Of a stretch of DNA of 64,000 nt, positions 36,748 to 49,882 are shown one piece after another (position 1 is the stretch's first letter; each line of letters opens with the position of its first letter). The position numbers were made by a program, and so were the translations under genes. Source of the stretch: Trifolium pratense (taxonomy: Eukaryota > Streptophyta > Magnoliopsida > Fabales > Fabaceae); contig NC_060059.1 in the NCBI RefSeq assembly GCF_020283565.1, positions 5,835,501 to 5,899,500 of the forward strand. The letters run 5' to 3'. The notes below the pieces were generated by a model. That model was not told where the DNA came from. It was given only the letters and a program-made list of their open reading frames with translations, and did not search any database.

Positions 36748-39700
36748 ATGTCTTCTAATAACCCTTTGCTTCAACCTGAGATCGGACCTGACGGTCTTGC
36801 TCGAGAAGCTTCCGTCATCGGCTACACCGAGAGGGTTCTCTTTCTCCCTATTCTCTCTGTCTCTCTTTTTTTGTTCTTCAACCTATCATTACTTACTTTT
36901 TCTTCTTATTTTGTTGCAGATCATCGAAGAGGAGCAACTTCAATTGCAGAAGTAACTTCTCTTCTGTTTCTGTTCATTGAATTTGTGCTCCATTATGTAC
37001 TTTAATATGTTCCTGCACTTATCACATTGTTCCAATTTAGGTCAATTTGTTCTAATTGAAAGACGAATTAGATACTTAGGAATGTTATTTTTGCAATTCT
37101 ATGCTTCTCCTTTCGTTAGAAATCAAGTAATGGCTATGTAAGATGCAGAAGTTGATTTTCTTCAATGGTTAATTTTAGGTCAATAGTTGTTAGAGATTCA
37201 ATTAGATTCATGAAGTATGAAAAACCAATGGCATTTTTTATGGAATATGATATTCATTAAACTTGAAGCACTGATAGTAAGTTTACAGAAGGAAGTAGAT
37301 TAAAGGCAACCGTTGTTTGCTTTTGTAATGAAAATGTTAGAATATTAAGGTCAATGGAATCAATTTGTGAATGTTTATGAAGTACTGCAAGGTTTCTACT
37401 GGTAGAATGGATAGCAGTGTTGGATTTTTTAATCTTGATCTGTATCTGTGACTTGTGTTTAAAGCTAATCAGTTGATTGAGATCGAGAAAGAGGAATTAT
37501 GTTAGTTTATCTATAGGGGACTAATATCTAATTTGGGGACAGAATATTTTAAAATTGCACAATCAATCTTATATTACTGAGACCAGTAAATAGATGCTCT
37601 TTTGTACTATTGTTAATATAGCAATAGAACGAAGCCTTTATTAATAATTTCCCCCGAGAACGTTTTACAGCCAAACAAGTAACTGGATTCGATCACATCA
37701 CAGTAATATCTTATTATTATATATTATGTTATTATTTACAGATACATTCAAGAAAACTATTCGAAAATTCGCAATGTGGAACGTGAACTTGCGAATCTCA
37801 CACTTGAGATGAAACTTACAGCTGGGCCAAAAAAATCAGGTTTCTGAATATTATTGTTGCTCCTTCCATTCTAAGTTTAAAAAGACTGTTCTTCCCTGGT
37901 TGTTATAGTGAAATGACTTTGCTTTTCTTTTATACGTGGTGCATACTTTAAGCACTTGAACATTTGAGAAAGAAAATAGAACAATCAACAGAGAAAATTC
38001 GTGCAGCCAAGCTAAAAGAAGAACAGGCCCGAAAGGTATTTATTTTAATATTCTCCATTTTCTCCTTCTATTTTCATAATGTGAACATTTTAGTCGTATT
38101 GGTGCTATATCCTGCACTATGCCAGCAACACTACCTTCTTACTGTGTGACTTCAGATCTTTTCACTATCAGTTCAACATAGTTGCTGGAATAGATAAGAT
38201 AATCAGGAAAATATATGTTAATGAACCCTTGTGGTGACTGTTAGATGCTCAAGTGAATTGCTCAAAGCGTTGATTTATTTTCGCATTGCTATAGATAGTA
38301 TGCATTTTGTCTGGTATGTTGTCCACATTTAACATTCATATTCACCGAGTAAAGTTAAACAGTGCATTAAGATACATTCATACTCAGTAATGATCACATC
38401 AATTGGAGATAGCATTTTAGGCACATTAGTGATCAGTCTAAATAGCTAAGTGGAAGTTTTATTTTATGTAATTTATATATAAATAGTTTCCCTCTTCCCG
38501 TTTTTCTTTATTTGTTGAATGGGGTTTATTCAATAAAATAAGATCTCCGAATCATTATTTGTGTGATTAAAAAATGAATTGATTGGCTATACCTTTACTT
38601 TTTTGTTTGCTTTTTTCAAAGTCTTGTGTTCTCATTATGAAGGTGAACACAAGATATCGATGTGGTTGCAGTATAACTAAATACTATCCAGAACATTATT
38701 TAAATGGATGAGCGTGGAAGATTTGATCCACTAAAATATAAATGTGTATTAACAAGTACCTTTTCAAATATAATTCATATCTTGAATGTTTGGGCGGCAG
38801 GCATGGGAATCTGCAGCAAAAGTAGTGAAGGAAGAGGAAGAAATAAAGCAGAAGCTATGTGAAGATTTGAGCAATTTGGTAAATTGATTGTTTAATCAAG
38901 ATATAATGTACTACTATTAAGCTTGTTGTTTGATACTATCAATCTTAAATAGGTCCAAGAGAGCAGTCAGTCTCAATTTGATCGGCTGGCAGAATTAAAA
39001 AGACGACTGGAAGCTTTGAATCCAAGTCACGCAACAACTAATGTTTCTCATGTATGTTTTTCTCACTGCATTAAGCATTATTATGCTAGCCAACCTTACT
39101 GGGCACTGGGAACTTGTCATAGGAGCATTATTATAACTTCTAACTAAATGTCCTGAGCTTCATCTATAAGGCATGCAGCTAGAGCTATGAAACTGATGAT
39201 ATTCAATTTAAATATTTGGAGTTTCAATCTGGGTTTAGGGTTGTGATCCGGGGAAAATAGGTTGTTGGAAATGTGAACCCCTATGCATGTATGTTTTTGT
39301 TTCACAGTTTCATCATATAAGTTAATTATACTTTTAGAGAATCATGTTCAATTTGCTTAGGTCCATCAGATCTATGTTGCTTGTCCCGTTACACCTATAC
39401 ATGTTTAATACTATGCATATTTCGTATTAGACCGGTAAATGTTAAAATCATGTGGTTGAATTGTGTTAGGATGGGAGATCAGAAAGTTCTTCTCAGGATA
39501 GTAAAACGCAAGATAGTTCCTCTATTCCCAACACCAGGGAATCAAGTGGTGGATCAACCGCGGGTGTTACCAATCAAAGTAATGGTCAGAAAGTTGCAGT
39601 GACAGATAGACCTAATCAGCAACTACCTAATGAAGGTGATGGAAAAAGTAAAAAGAAAGTCAACTTCCAATTAAAAGGAAAGGGAATTGGTGCTGTGTCC

Positions 39701-39751
39701 AAGGGTAGATCTAATGCTCCTGGCTGGACTGGTGCTGGCTTTGACGCTTGA
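36748..39751 (+). CDS. coiled-coil protein, possibly RAB6-interacting-golgin-like
   Basis: Seven exons: 36748-36834, 36920-36951, 37742-37839, 37953-38035, 38801-38878, 38953-39051, 39470-39751. They join in frame to 252 aa. Residues about 28-150 are a long charged helix with heptad-like spacing (IIEEEQLQLQKYIQENY, KKIEQSTEKIRAAKLKEEQA, WESAAKVVKEEEEIKQKL), typical of a coiled coil. The last 100 residues are Ser/Gln/Asn-rich and disordered, ending in a basic segment and GWTGAGFDA. There is no signal peptide or membrane segment. The arrangement suggests a conserved plant scaffold or golgin-type protein; the golgin label is a guess from general resemblance. The gene model is firm, the function is not. 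Confidence 0.85.
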
Positions 39752-42700
39752 ATTGGGTAGATGGCAAAATCTGAAAACAATATTAGAAGATACAACTGTG
39801 CTACATATATTTTGGGTGAGAAGTCAATACTTTCTGTACAAGGTATATCCTTATGTCCTCCATTCGTGCTACTTGCTTACTTCGAAATGTTGTCTTCCGT
39901 CAATTAGTTGATTGTATTATTTTTCTGTGACAGTCGGTTGACAGCGATTGACCTTCTGACTTAGGTTTGATACCACTACTTTGTGATATCCTCTACTCCA
40001 ACTTTCAAGCAAGAAATATCAATATGTTGAGTTGGATTCTCCTTTTGATTATGCAAGCTGTCCACATGTGTTTTCATTTTATTGTTTTGAATCGATAAGT
40101 ATTCTGTTATCTCCTTTTGTTTGATGAATCAACTGATGCTGCTTCACAGACAATGAAGTCAAATCAATTTTGTGCTTGGATAGGAGAATTGAAACTGAAA
40201 AATAATTGTGTGCCTGTGTTGTGCTTCTTACACCATAAACTCATACAAATTTCAAAGCTGGAAAAACAGAGTAAACTAAATCAGTGCAGAATGACTGTGA
40301 TTGGCTAATAGGTCAGTGCAACAATTAGCTTTTTGAAACACATGACAACAAAAGTTCTTTAAGTAAGGTGAAGAAAAGAAATAACCTATTGAAAAACGGA
40401 AACTAGATAGCACCATGTTGGCAAATGGCAACTACCAGAGTCCAACTCAAAGATAACCCTTTGGTCTCCTTAATTTTCTTCAACCAAATGCTATCTTAGG
40501 CAAAAAGAATCCTATAATCGACTATGATTTCAAATGTGTGAAACAGAAATGAAACCTCAATATTATTATAATTATGTTAAAAATTTGAATCACATAGCAC
40601 ATTTAAATTGTATTTATTATTAAGAACTAGTAAATATTCTAGAGTAAATTATAAGATGATAAATAAACAACTAGTTAAATCTTGAAGTTCATCAAGCAAG
40701 CTCTTCCATCGTTATGCTTCTTTAGTATACACAGAAAGAAACCATTTTAAAAGCTCTTAAACAAATTTGGGTAAAAAATTAAATGTGTTATTTTGAAAGC
40801 AGTAACTATTATGATTGTTCCTAAGTTTTTTTAAATGTGTTCCTAAGTTTAAACCTTCATGTAACAAATTCAAATCATTCTCATATATGCATATGCATAT
40901 ATATGGAAAAGAGTGGTCATTCTCACAAGTAAAAATGATATTGAAAGGAATATCAATGTCGCTAGAAGCATTTGTCATGAAGCTAAAATTGTAGGTAACT
41001 AAATTTTCAAGGTTAGCTAGTAGTTAGCATCATTGTATGATTGGGATGGAATCTATCTAGAAGAAGAATAAGAAAACGACAACCGTACTCAAAATAGCTA
41101 TGCAACACTATCAAGTACTACTAAGTAGTGGTGGGACAAACCTTTTATATCATCAAATCAAAAAAATTGCATTACATTTTTCATTCGCAGAAGAAATAAC
41201 TTACTGCTTTATTGTAATTAAGATTGTCAGGTAGCAAGTACTGTATTAAATCAAGTGAATTAGAAACAGACTGCACCTGCAACCATAATACCCTTACTTT
41301 ATAATAGCAGAGAGTCCTTATTTAGAAAGAGTTATTTTATGGTACATTTTTACAGAATGACCGGTTAGAAATTAGGAAAAGTTGCTTGATAGAGTACCAC
41401 TATTTGTACTAACTAAATCACTTGTTTGGTAGCACAATACTTGATGAATTAATGTTGCATTTAAGAGATTCTCCTGTTGTAATTTACAAAACAAATATAA
41501 ATTTTGTACACATGTTATTAATTAATATGATAAAGAGAATCACTAATGCACTATTTTTGAATCACTAGGGTGGATTTCTTGTAAATTTAGTTGAATAGTA
41601 CATATGACTTAAATGTGTGTTTGAACAGGGTAATTATAAGTTCTAGAGAAATTAGAATTCTATCTAGGTAATTCAAATACTTCAATTGAATTTCCTTTCA
41701 AGTTTGTATAGACTAATAAAATTCTTCATTCTTAATAAACATATTCTATTGATCACATCAGAGAGGGAGTACTCTAAGTGGCAGTTAACTTGCCAATTTT
41801 ACACTTGATTCTAGATATTTCGAATTATTTTCATGTGTTGTGTAGTGCGTATCAAGTTGAAATTGCCACATTGCATAAAAAAGTGAAGGTAAAAATAGAG
41901 AGAACTCATAAACTTAATATTTTATAGTTTTAGGTAAAAATGTAACGTTCTTAAAATTGAGAGTTTGATCTAACTTAATCATATTAAATTGATGTTTAGG
42001 TCTTCTTACATCCGATATAAAACTCTTCACAAACTCAATTGTAGGGTTGTTCTTGACTTGATGATCGCTCGGGACCCAATATCATGTACTTGAGAGATGA
42101 AGCAACATGGGTGATGAAACTTCAATAATGAAATTGGCAGTTATCATTTATCTTGAGTAAAAAAAAGGTGACCAACATTGTGCAGAACATTATTTAAGAT
42201 TGAATGATTTAAGCTGCATTATAAGGGTCACATTTCCTCCTATTCAACCGTAGTTGAATATAAACCTGTCTTTTGCACCATTGTATGTTACATTATTCAA
42301 CAGAACTTGAATAGTTTGTCATACAACTGTTACACTTTATCTTTCAAAATACTTGAAAATATTCTTCCCCACCCCGGGAAAAAAATATCACTTTATATTT
42401 TGCATATATATTAAATAAATACATTTTCCCTTAAACGAAAAAGATTGACACATTGCACTTTATTATGTTAAAGAAAGTGAAAATGTATGTCAGCTTTCCC
42501 TATGTGAGAGCCTTTTCTCCTAATCAATAACACAATAATTGAATACTACTACACATAAACATCAATCTCAGCAAATTTCAGTGAAAATAATTGAAAGTAA
42601 TTCAGTGCCAAAGCATTGAAGGACACGCAGAAACAAACAGATCTATAACCGAACCAACCATGTGTTACTCTCTAAACAGCAATACATTAAATTCGACACA

Positions 42701-43944
42701 CCCCATCTCTCTCTAGTTACAATCTTTTTACATGTTTCAACCACTTACTGTATGAAATTTCAGACATACTTAAGTCTCCAATTTCTTAACTATTTATTCA
42801 ATGTATTTTGCTGTTTGAATTTCCCGCTAATGTTGTTTGTGGTATAGTAACTGTGTAAACTGCCACATCATGCATGTTACAAGCAGAGAGTTTGATACAT
42901 TATTTATTCATAGGAGTATTAAAAGTACAATGTAGTATTCGTAGTTGTCTGCAATAATTAATCCTCAGCTAAATTTGTCATTTACTCCAAGTTTAGGACC
43001 AAGCTAGCTAGTTTAACTTTAAACTTTAGGAGTACTTCTAAACGAAAATGAAATTACTCTCAAAGTTTATGTTTGTGAGTAATAATTGTAACATTTTTAG
43101 ATTTTTAATGGCAATATATATTTTTTTAGATTTACTCTAAACGAAAATGGAATTCCGCCGAAAAATAACTCATATTCATAATTTGAGATATTTACCCATC
43201 AAGTAATAAGAACAAGCCATATACATATGTGAAATAAAAGTTGGTTACAAGTTAGTTATGAGTACTATATACAAATTTATTTATGTGGTTTCTTCTCATT
43301 GGTTGATAGATAAATATCCCAAAATTATGAAGGGTAAAGTAAGCTTAAAAAAAATATTTCGCAACGAAAAGTAAAAAAGAAAAAGGAAGTAGGGTTTCAT
43401 TTTCAACACTTCCTTTTGTTTTAAACTACTTTTGTTCCAACAAAAGGAAAAGCCGCTTTCAAAAAAAACAAAAACAAAAAAGGAAAAAGGAAAAGCCATT
43501 GAAGTTCACGTTTTCATGCAAAAATTACCTTCTTTTTTTAATGAATTCATGCAAAATGACATATTTTTTTTATGAAATCATGCAAAGAGTAGATCTCAAA
43601 TTTTCATGCAAAAATCAGATGGAATATGATTCTTTCTAAGCATAAAATTTCACTTTTTCTCCTTTGTTCAAAAAGGGATGTATCCTCTTTATAATCTTCC
43701 CGTGTTCTCTAGTCTTGTAGGTGCAAGAAACAGAGTATCTGCATACCAAGTTTTATAATCTAACCATTATTTAATTCATTTCTTTCATATATTCAAACAT
43801 AAAATAAAAAATACGACTTCAACTTAATGACAGATACTATTATAATAAGCTATTTCAAACAAATAATTTAAAAAATATAAAATTTATAAATTACTAAAAG
43901 CAAGAGATGATATGAATAGTTATATCTCAGTTTCTGTCACCATT
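39752..43944. other. gene-poor intergenic DNA
   Basis: No gene recognised in either strand. The first few hundred bases include the 3' untranslated region of the coiled-coil gene. A diverged repeat with a GTTAGATCTAACTTA/GATGTTTAGGTCTTCTTACA-like flavour lies at about 41945-42040 and may belong to the family at 58729-58855. Confidence 0.45.
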
Positions 43945-44251
43945 CTGTATATGTAACTGATCTGCATTACTTAATATTGAACATCTGGAAACAATAAATT
44001 AACATTTACAAGGTGCAGCAGGACCATTGAATTTGGATTTGATGTCTCTAGGCTCTAGTTTATACTTATTTTATTGATACATCAGAAATTAAAAGAAAAG
44101 CAGAAAGCAAACTAGGCTCAAGATTTCTATGTATGTAACGGATCTGCATTACTTAATATTGAAGATCTGGTAACAATAAATTAACATTTATAAAGGTGCA
44201 GCAGGACCATATTGAATATGGATTTGATGCCTGTAGGCTCTAGTTTATACT
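43945..44251. repeat. direct duplication, 2 x about 125 bp
   Basis: Copy 1 (about 43945-44067) and copy 2 (about 44125-44251) share GATCTGCATTACTTAATATT and GGTGCAGCAGGACCAT, and end GGCTCTAGTTTATACT; 57 bases separate them. Differences are few, mostly single-base changes and small insertions. Confidence 0.8.
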
Positions 44252-44402
44252 GAGTGATTCATTTAAGGGAAGATCAAGATTTGTTATCGTAATTGATTCA
44301 AACATTGATAGTTAGATCTTAACAATTTATTTACTTTTAATCCGTTGACATTTTAAGCTAATTAAAAAGTGTCAATCGATATCACAAGTATTTGAATACT
44401 CT

Positions 44403-44741
44403 TAGGGCGTTTGATCCGCTAAAAAATAAGGGACTGCATTTGACAACTTTTGTTGTATCATGTTTGATTTGAAACTGGTTACGGGACTGAAAAAATTAGG
44501 CAGCAAGGGAAAGGACAAAAACAAGATTTTTTGTCCTCACAGAACCACATGACAACTTTTTGTCCACAGTACAACTATAAAAAATACGAAAATACTCATT
44601 TTATTTTCGAATATAAAAATATTATCGCCCTGTATCTTTTCGGTACAGTTTTGGTACAGTTTTATCTTGTCCTGTATTATTTTGTTCTGTCATGTCCTTT
44701 TCTATCCAGTTCTTGCAGTTTTTACGAATGAAACGCACCCT
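44403..44741. mobile_element. MITE-like element with imperfect terminal repeats
   Basis: Left end TTAGGGCGTTTGATCCGCTA; right end reverse-complemented TTAGGGTGCGTTTCATTCGT. These GGGCGTTTGAT/GGGTGCGTTT ends resemble PIF/Harbinger-type plant MITEs. The interior repeats a GGTACAGTTTTGGTACAGTT motif. No frame of interest. Confidence 0.4.
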
Positions 44742-46102
44742 AATAGTAATTTTATAGGTTTCTACTGTTTCTAACCATTGTGGATCAAATTAGTCGTAGT
44801 CCAATGTGATTGGTGAAACAGAGTTTATTTTTATAAATTGGATATACTCAATCTACACGTAATTGGAAAGGTTAATTTTAATTTTTAAGTTGGAAGGATT
44901 ACGATGGGTGACAAAGTTCTTTCTCATTAAACATTGTTATATTCTCAAGTTTGAATTAGAATTTAAACCTTTGATTAAGTTAAAAGATATGTCTTACCAT
45001 CTCATCTAAAAATAAGAGAGTATGCTCTAAAGAAATAAAGTATATTGTAGATACTTTAAACAAAAATTTGTGATGGTCCAAAAAATGGTGATTTCAGCAC
45101 ATTGTTTTAGTAATATTCTTGCCTCGGACACTTGTTTCGGACTAGTCTAACGCCAATCCGCAAATTGGACTGAGTTATCGGAAACACACTTAGCAAAGCG
45201 GACATACAAAAGAAACACACTGAAAACATACGTTTTATCGTTTGACAGGGACGCACAGACCACCCGATCAAGCTACTCTGCCATCATAGGCGCAAAGGTA
45301 AATGTTCTAGATTCCTATACAAACCCTATAATTCTTCTCCTATATAAACCTGCTAAAAAGGTTAGGTTGGGTATGTCATATCTAACACTAGCTATACCTC
45401 TCAAGTCGGTGCCACTGACATCATCAACAACCACCAACATTCCTTACTCAACGATTCACCACCATCCTATCATCCAAATCTCAAGTCCGCAGATGATCAA
45501 CACTAATCATGTGTGGCAAAATTTGAATCTCACCTAATTTGATAGATTAATTTCTAAAGTCGTATAGGGAAGATATTTGATTTACACAAAAAGAAAAATG
45601 GTGGTAGAGGAGGGGACAATATTCTTTTCCTACTACACTAGTTTCTTTTTTGTGTGAGAATCTCTACTAAACAAACGAAAAATGTGTAAATTACATATTT
45701 TTACTAAAATGAGAATAATTTTAATTTACAGCAAAACTATAGCACTAACACTGAAGATAAAATAGAAAGTGAATTCATTCATCAAGTTTGATAAATTTCT
45801 TCAAATTATAAATCAAATAAAATATACACAAGAAAAATTTATAAAACTTGAGAAGACAGAGGTAAATTAATAATGGCCATGGATTCCGCTGCAAAATCTT
45901 GAGTACCAAAAAAAGCTTTCATGATAAGGGGGCCACCATCAACACACCTTCAACCTCCATGGAAGATGAATCCATAGTACTCCATACCATGTCCATGTCC
46001 ATGACATGATGATGATTCCATGAAGAATCTCATCACGTGAACTCTAATCCCATGTGACACCCTCTGTTTCATGTCTCCCCTGTTAATTTCCCACTATCAC
46101 CA
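44742..46102. other. intergenic, possible LTR relic and 3' UTR
   Basis: At about 45080-45480 there is a stretch with a TATA-like CCTATATAAACC and CTCAAGTCGGTGCCACTGAC, which looks like the promoter/R part of a Ty3/gypsy LTR; no partner was found. The segment 45840-46102 is likely the 3' untranslated region of the next minus-strand gene. Confidence 0.35.
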
Positions 46103-48383
46103 TCACAAAACGACGCCGTTCTTTTTGTACGGACCCACCATAACGGTTAACGTTTCATTCACCAACATCTCCAATACTTTCCCTTCAATTTCCGCTACCA
46201 ACTTTTCCTCTTCTTCTTCTTCTTCCTTAACTTCATCCATCACCATCTTCATCTCTATCAACCCATCAATGTCTTCTAAAACCTCACATTTCGCACGTGG
46301 GAAGCTCCCAACTTTTTTCCAAACTGTTTCCAACAATAACCCACGGTAACATTTTGGTTTAGTGAGGATTTCCGACAATACTTCATCGACTAAATCAAAC
46401 AGTAATCTACGGTTACAACGTGGACCCACTTGATTTTTCTGCGTAAAGTTTATATCTTTATGGTTGTTGGGAATTGAAACTAAGGAATTAGTTGTTGGGT
46501 AGAGTTCAAGACGGTGGAAAATTGATGGGTCTAATGGATGTGTTGAAGAGAACCATTGAAAATGTTGAAGGCTGGTTATTGTTGCTCTGTGTATTCCGGT
46601 ACGGCTTAGAATGGTTGTAATGTATTGATATTCTGGCCCTTCTTCTTCGGCTCCGGCGGCGGCGATTGAACCGTTAGTGGTTCCTCGGGTGGCGAGTGTG
46701 TACTTTTGGCGCGAACAATTAAATAACTGTGACATGTTTTTGGCTTCTTGGACATCATCATTTACCTGTTGTTAATCCAAAATAATATTAAAAATTGTGT
46801 AAATAAATTAAAAAACGCAATTTTTTTTGCAGTAAAAAAGTTTAAATTGAAAATATTGGTACCTGTTTTTGAGGGATTTTTGTAGCTAGAGGAGAAGGGT
46901 GTGTTTTGAGAGGGAGAAGATTTGGGACAGAGTTATTTGAAAGTGGATGAGTTTTCTTGCTTTTGGTTTTGATATAATTAGCTTTAGTGGTTGATGATGA
47001 TGGTCGGAGAATGAATGATTCTTCTTGCTTGTTTCTGATTGATGATGACTGTGGAGGCTTATTGTTGTTCCGTGGACTCAAATTCCCAGGTGCTGTTTTC
47101 TTGCATTTTGGGAAAGTTTTTTTGTCCTCCTTCTCTGACATTGCTTGAAGTTTTGGCTTTGTTGAAACTCTTGAAACCTGTGCTTCAATGTTGACTACAG
47201 GTGGTGGTGATGATTGTTTTAGTACTTGGAGTGTATTTTGGTTTTGGTCTTTTTTTGGTGAATGTTTGTGGTTTGTATCATTGAATCTGCTGAGTCTTGG
47301 GGAATGAGATGTGTTTTTGTTTCCTTGGTTTGATTCTTCTAATGGTTTTGTTAATGGTTTGAGAGCTTTCTTGAATCTGATTTGACCAACAAATTCTTCT
47401 TTAACTTGTTCTCTGTTTTTCACTGTGTTGGTTATGTCAATACCAACATTTCTACTCACACTTTCTTTCACCTGCTTAACAATTTGTCTTGCATAATGAC
47501 TTGGACTTCTACAATTGTTGTTATCATCAAAAAATTTCCTTTTTGAAAATGAAGAACGAGGAGTCTCTAAATCTTCACCAAGATTTCTGTTTTCTTTGTT
47601 GATTTGGAGAGATAGTCTATGTTCAACATATGATGTTTTTTCTGAGGACAATCTTGGTGTTTCAGGCAAAGATGAACGCATGATGACACTGTCTGTGCTG
47701 TGTCTGTGTTTCATTATTTTGATTTTGTCTTGCTTTGATCTATTGTAGTAATGGCCTTGTCTGTTTGGAGTAGAGAGTGATGAAGAAGAAGAGGAAGAGG
47801 GTGAATTTGCATCAGGAAGAAGTTCAAGACCCATTAATCTTGCAACCAAAGTTGGTGTTTTGGTTCCTGGAGAGTTAAGATCATTGAAACTTTTGTCTGA
47901 ACCTGTTTTGATTCTTATGTTCTTCTGGTTTATCAAAACAAAAACTAGTTAATTAAGTAACCAAAAATCATCACTATTCACTACTATTAGTTGATAAACT
48001 TACTGGGATTTTGAAATTATCTTCTTTGGAGATGGATGAGGATGTACCATCTTCTGATTCCAAGCTATTCCTTGGTGCTTCAGCTCCTGATTTAATACAA
48101 AAGTAGAGTTGAAAGTGGTAAGAAAACAAAGTAGTAGTAATAGCAATAGAGTTTATAGAGAGAAAAATGAGGTACCTTTGGGGAGAGTAATTTGTATGGG
48201 AGAAGCAGAGTTGAAAGTGTTTTGTTGTTGTTGTTGATGTTGTTGGTTAATGGAAAAATTAAAGGGATGAAAATCAAAGGCTTGAAAAACAGCACACATG
48301 CAACCAGAAGGGATATCTGTTGCAGGTTTTCTCTTGTTGGTGGAGGATCTTCTTCCACCCCAATACCAATTATCCTTACCCAT
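46103..48383 (-). CDS. DUF3741/DUF4378 protein (TRM/LONGIFOLIA-like)
   Basis: Four exons (5' to 3'): 48383-48176, 48086-48004, 47924-46863, 46765-46103. They join to 671 aa. The hallmark VARLMGLELLP (124-134) is the DUF3741 motif of TON1-recruiting-motif proteins. The middle (150-440) is Ser/Lys/Asn-rich and disordered, with short conserved pieces such as ARQIVKQVKESV. The C-terminal quarter (about 490-665) fits DUF4378 (EYQYITTILSRTGI, RRLLFDLVDEVLSEIL, a Glu run, then LVAEIEGKVLEMLVNETL). Such proteins bind microtubule-regulating TON1/PP2A complexes and shape cell elongation. The intron before exon 3 ends CAGAAG, so two acceptors three bases apart are possible. The N-terminal MGKDNWYWGG start is the only good ATG. 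Confidence 0.9.
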
Positions 48384-49690
48384 AATTGGTAAACTTGTGG
48401 ATATTTGAAGTTTGAAAACAAGAAAAGTTATATGGAAAAGGTTTGTTAAAGTGTGGAAAATCAGAATGAAAATGACATAATAATAACAGTGATATGTGGC
48501 CAGCTAGTAGTAGTAGTCTTAAGACCACAAAAGAGAGAGATAGAGAGAGAGAGAGTGTGTGTGAATTGTTGAGATGAAAATATGAAAAAGATTGTTGATA
48601 TTATATAGTACTAGTAAATGACAAGGTGGTGAAGAAGCGAGAAAAGCGGATCCTTGAGGCATAAAACGGTCACATTTGATGTAAGGAATTAAAGGACAAT
48701 TCAATTTTGTGTGATCATGTAATGCAGCTAATTTATTTATCATTTTCCTGTTACTAATTAGTACTACTGTATTATATATTTTAAATTTTAATAAAATAGT
48801 GTAAACTTTTGAAAAGAGAATAATGCTGTTGCTACTACTATATCTCTCTCTCTAATCCTGTTGCACTCACTCCCAAGGTTGCTAGGTGCGAACCAACAAA
48901 ATCAGAGAAAACCAACTCTGCAGCTCATTGGGAACTGTGATCAGTAATGGAATTAAGAAATCATGAGCAACATGACGATATGACCACGCACCTCTAGCTC
49001 AATCTGACAATGGTGGGACACTAAACGTGTGTGTTCTTCCTATCACTATTATGCATTTGAATTTTCATTATCAAATCGTAAAATACAACTTAGATATGTC
49101 TCCTTATAAGTACTATAGTATAGTACTATAAATTTTACTACTACTATTAAATTTTACTGTTTCATTTGTGCTAGACAAATCATTCTTCCCATTGTAGAAA
49201 TTTAATCACTATACATACGATTGGATTATTAAGAGAACTATGAAGATATCCACATTGGTTAAGAATAACAACTATATAGATGAGTTGAAAAACATATGAT
49301 GGTATCTTAATCATAGTCGATCTTACATGGAACTAAGAATAAAATGCACCTAACTCATTTGCATGAGATGGGTATATACAGTCCTCGTTACTATGCTAAG
49401 ACCATTGATGAGCATAATGATACCACCAATGGCTGTTGAAAAACGTCCGAGAAACCATGATTGACAGTAAATGTCAACCATTCTGATGTCAACCATTACA
49501 CTATGACTGGATACTGTAGTCGTTGGGCAGAGGCGTGCGTTATTGGACCTGCTATATTTAGGTTGTGCTTGATGAATGGTGAGGAGAGTTTCCCGTGGTT
49601 GTTGGGCCGAAAGTCCAATTCAGAATAAGTTTATTTAAAACCTTAATATATTTGATCTATAGCTATGATCTTCTCATTCATAAAGTATCA
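48384..49690. other. promoter side of the DUF4378 gene and intergenic DNA
   Basis: Leader and promoter of the minus-strand gene, including a (GA)n run at 48534-48556. The rest shows no gene. Confidence 0.45.
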
Positions 49691-49708
49691 AACGTGACAC
49701 ATACACTT

Positions 49709-49864
49709 TTTTTTCTGTTTTTCACCACCAGTTTAATCTGGTTCGGAGGTCAGTTCTGTCATCAAGTGGTTCCAGTCTCATCCCGATCGCAGTTGCGGGG
49801 ATCGAATCGTGGTCCTCCCTACCAAGTTCGGCGTCAATCACCACTGAACAAACTAACGATTGGT
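49709..49864 (-). mobile_element. tRNA-derived SINE with 18-bp target duplication
   Basis: On the minus strand it begins near ACCAATCGTTAGTTTGTTCA with a box-A-like TTGTTCAGTGGTGATTG; box B is ACGATTCGATCCCCGC. The 3' tail is GTGGTGAAAAACAGAAAAAA. It is flanked by a perfect 18-bp duplication AACGTGACACATACACTT (49691-49708 and 49865-49882). About 156 bp, a different family from the SINE at 25505-25734. Confidence 0.9.
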
Positions 49865-49882
49865 AACGTGACACATACACTT

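Noticed and set aside
40117..40308. 63-codon frame starting MFDESTDAASQ
   Set aside because: Falls just downstream of the coiled-coil gene in AT-rich DNA, with no upstream exon and no similarity I recognise.
46071..46349. 92-codon plus-strand frame
   Set aside because: Antisense of the DUF4378 exon; its Ser run is the complement of the Glu run in the real protein.
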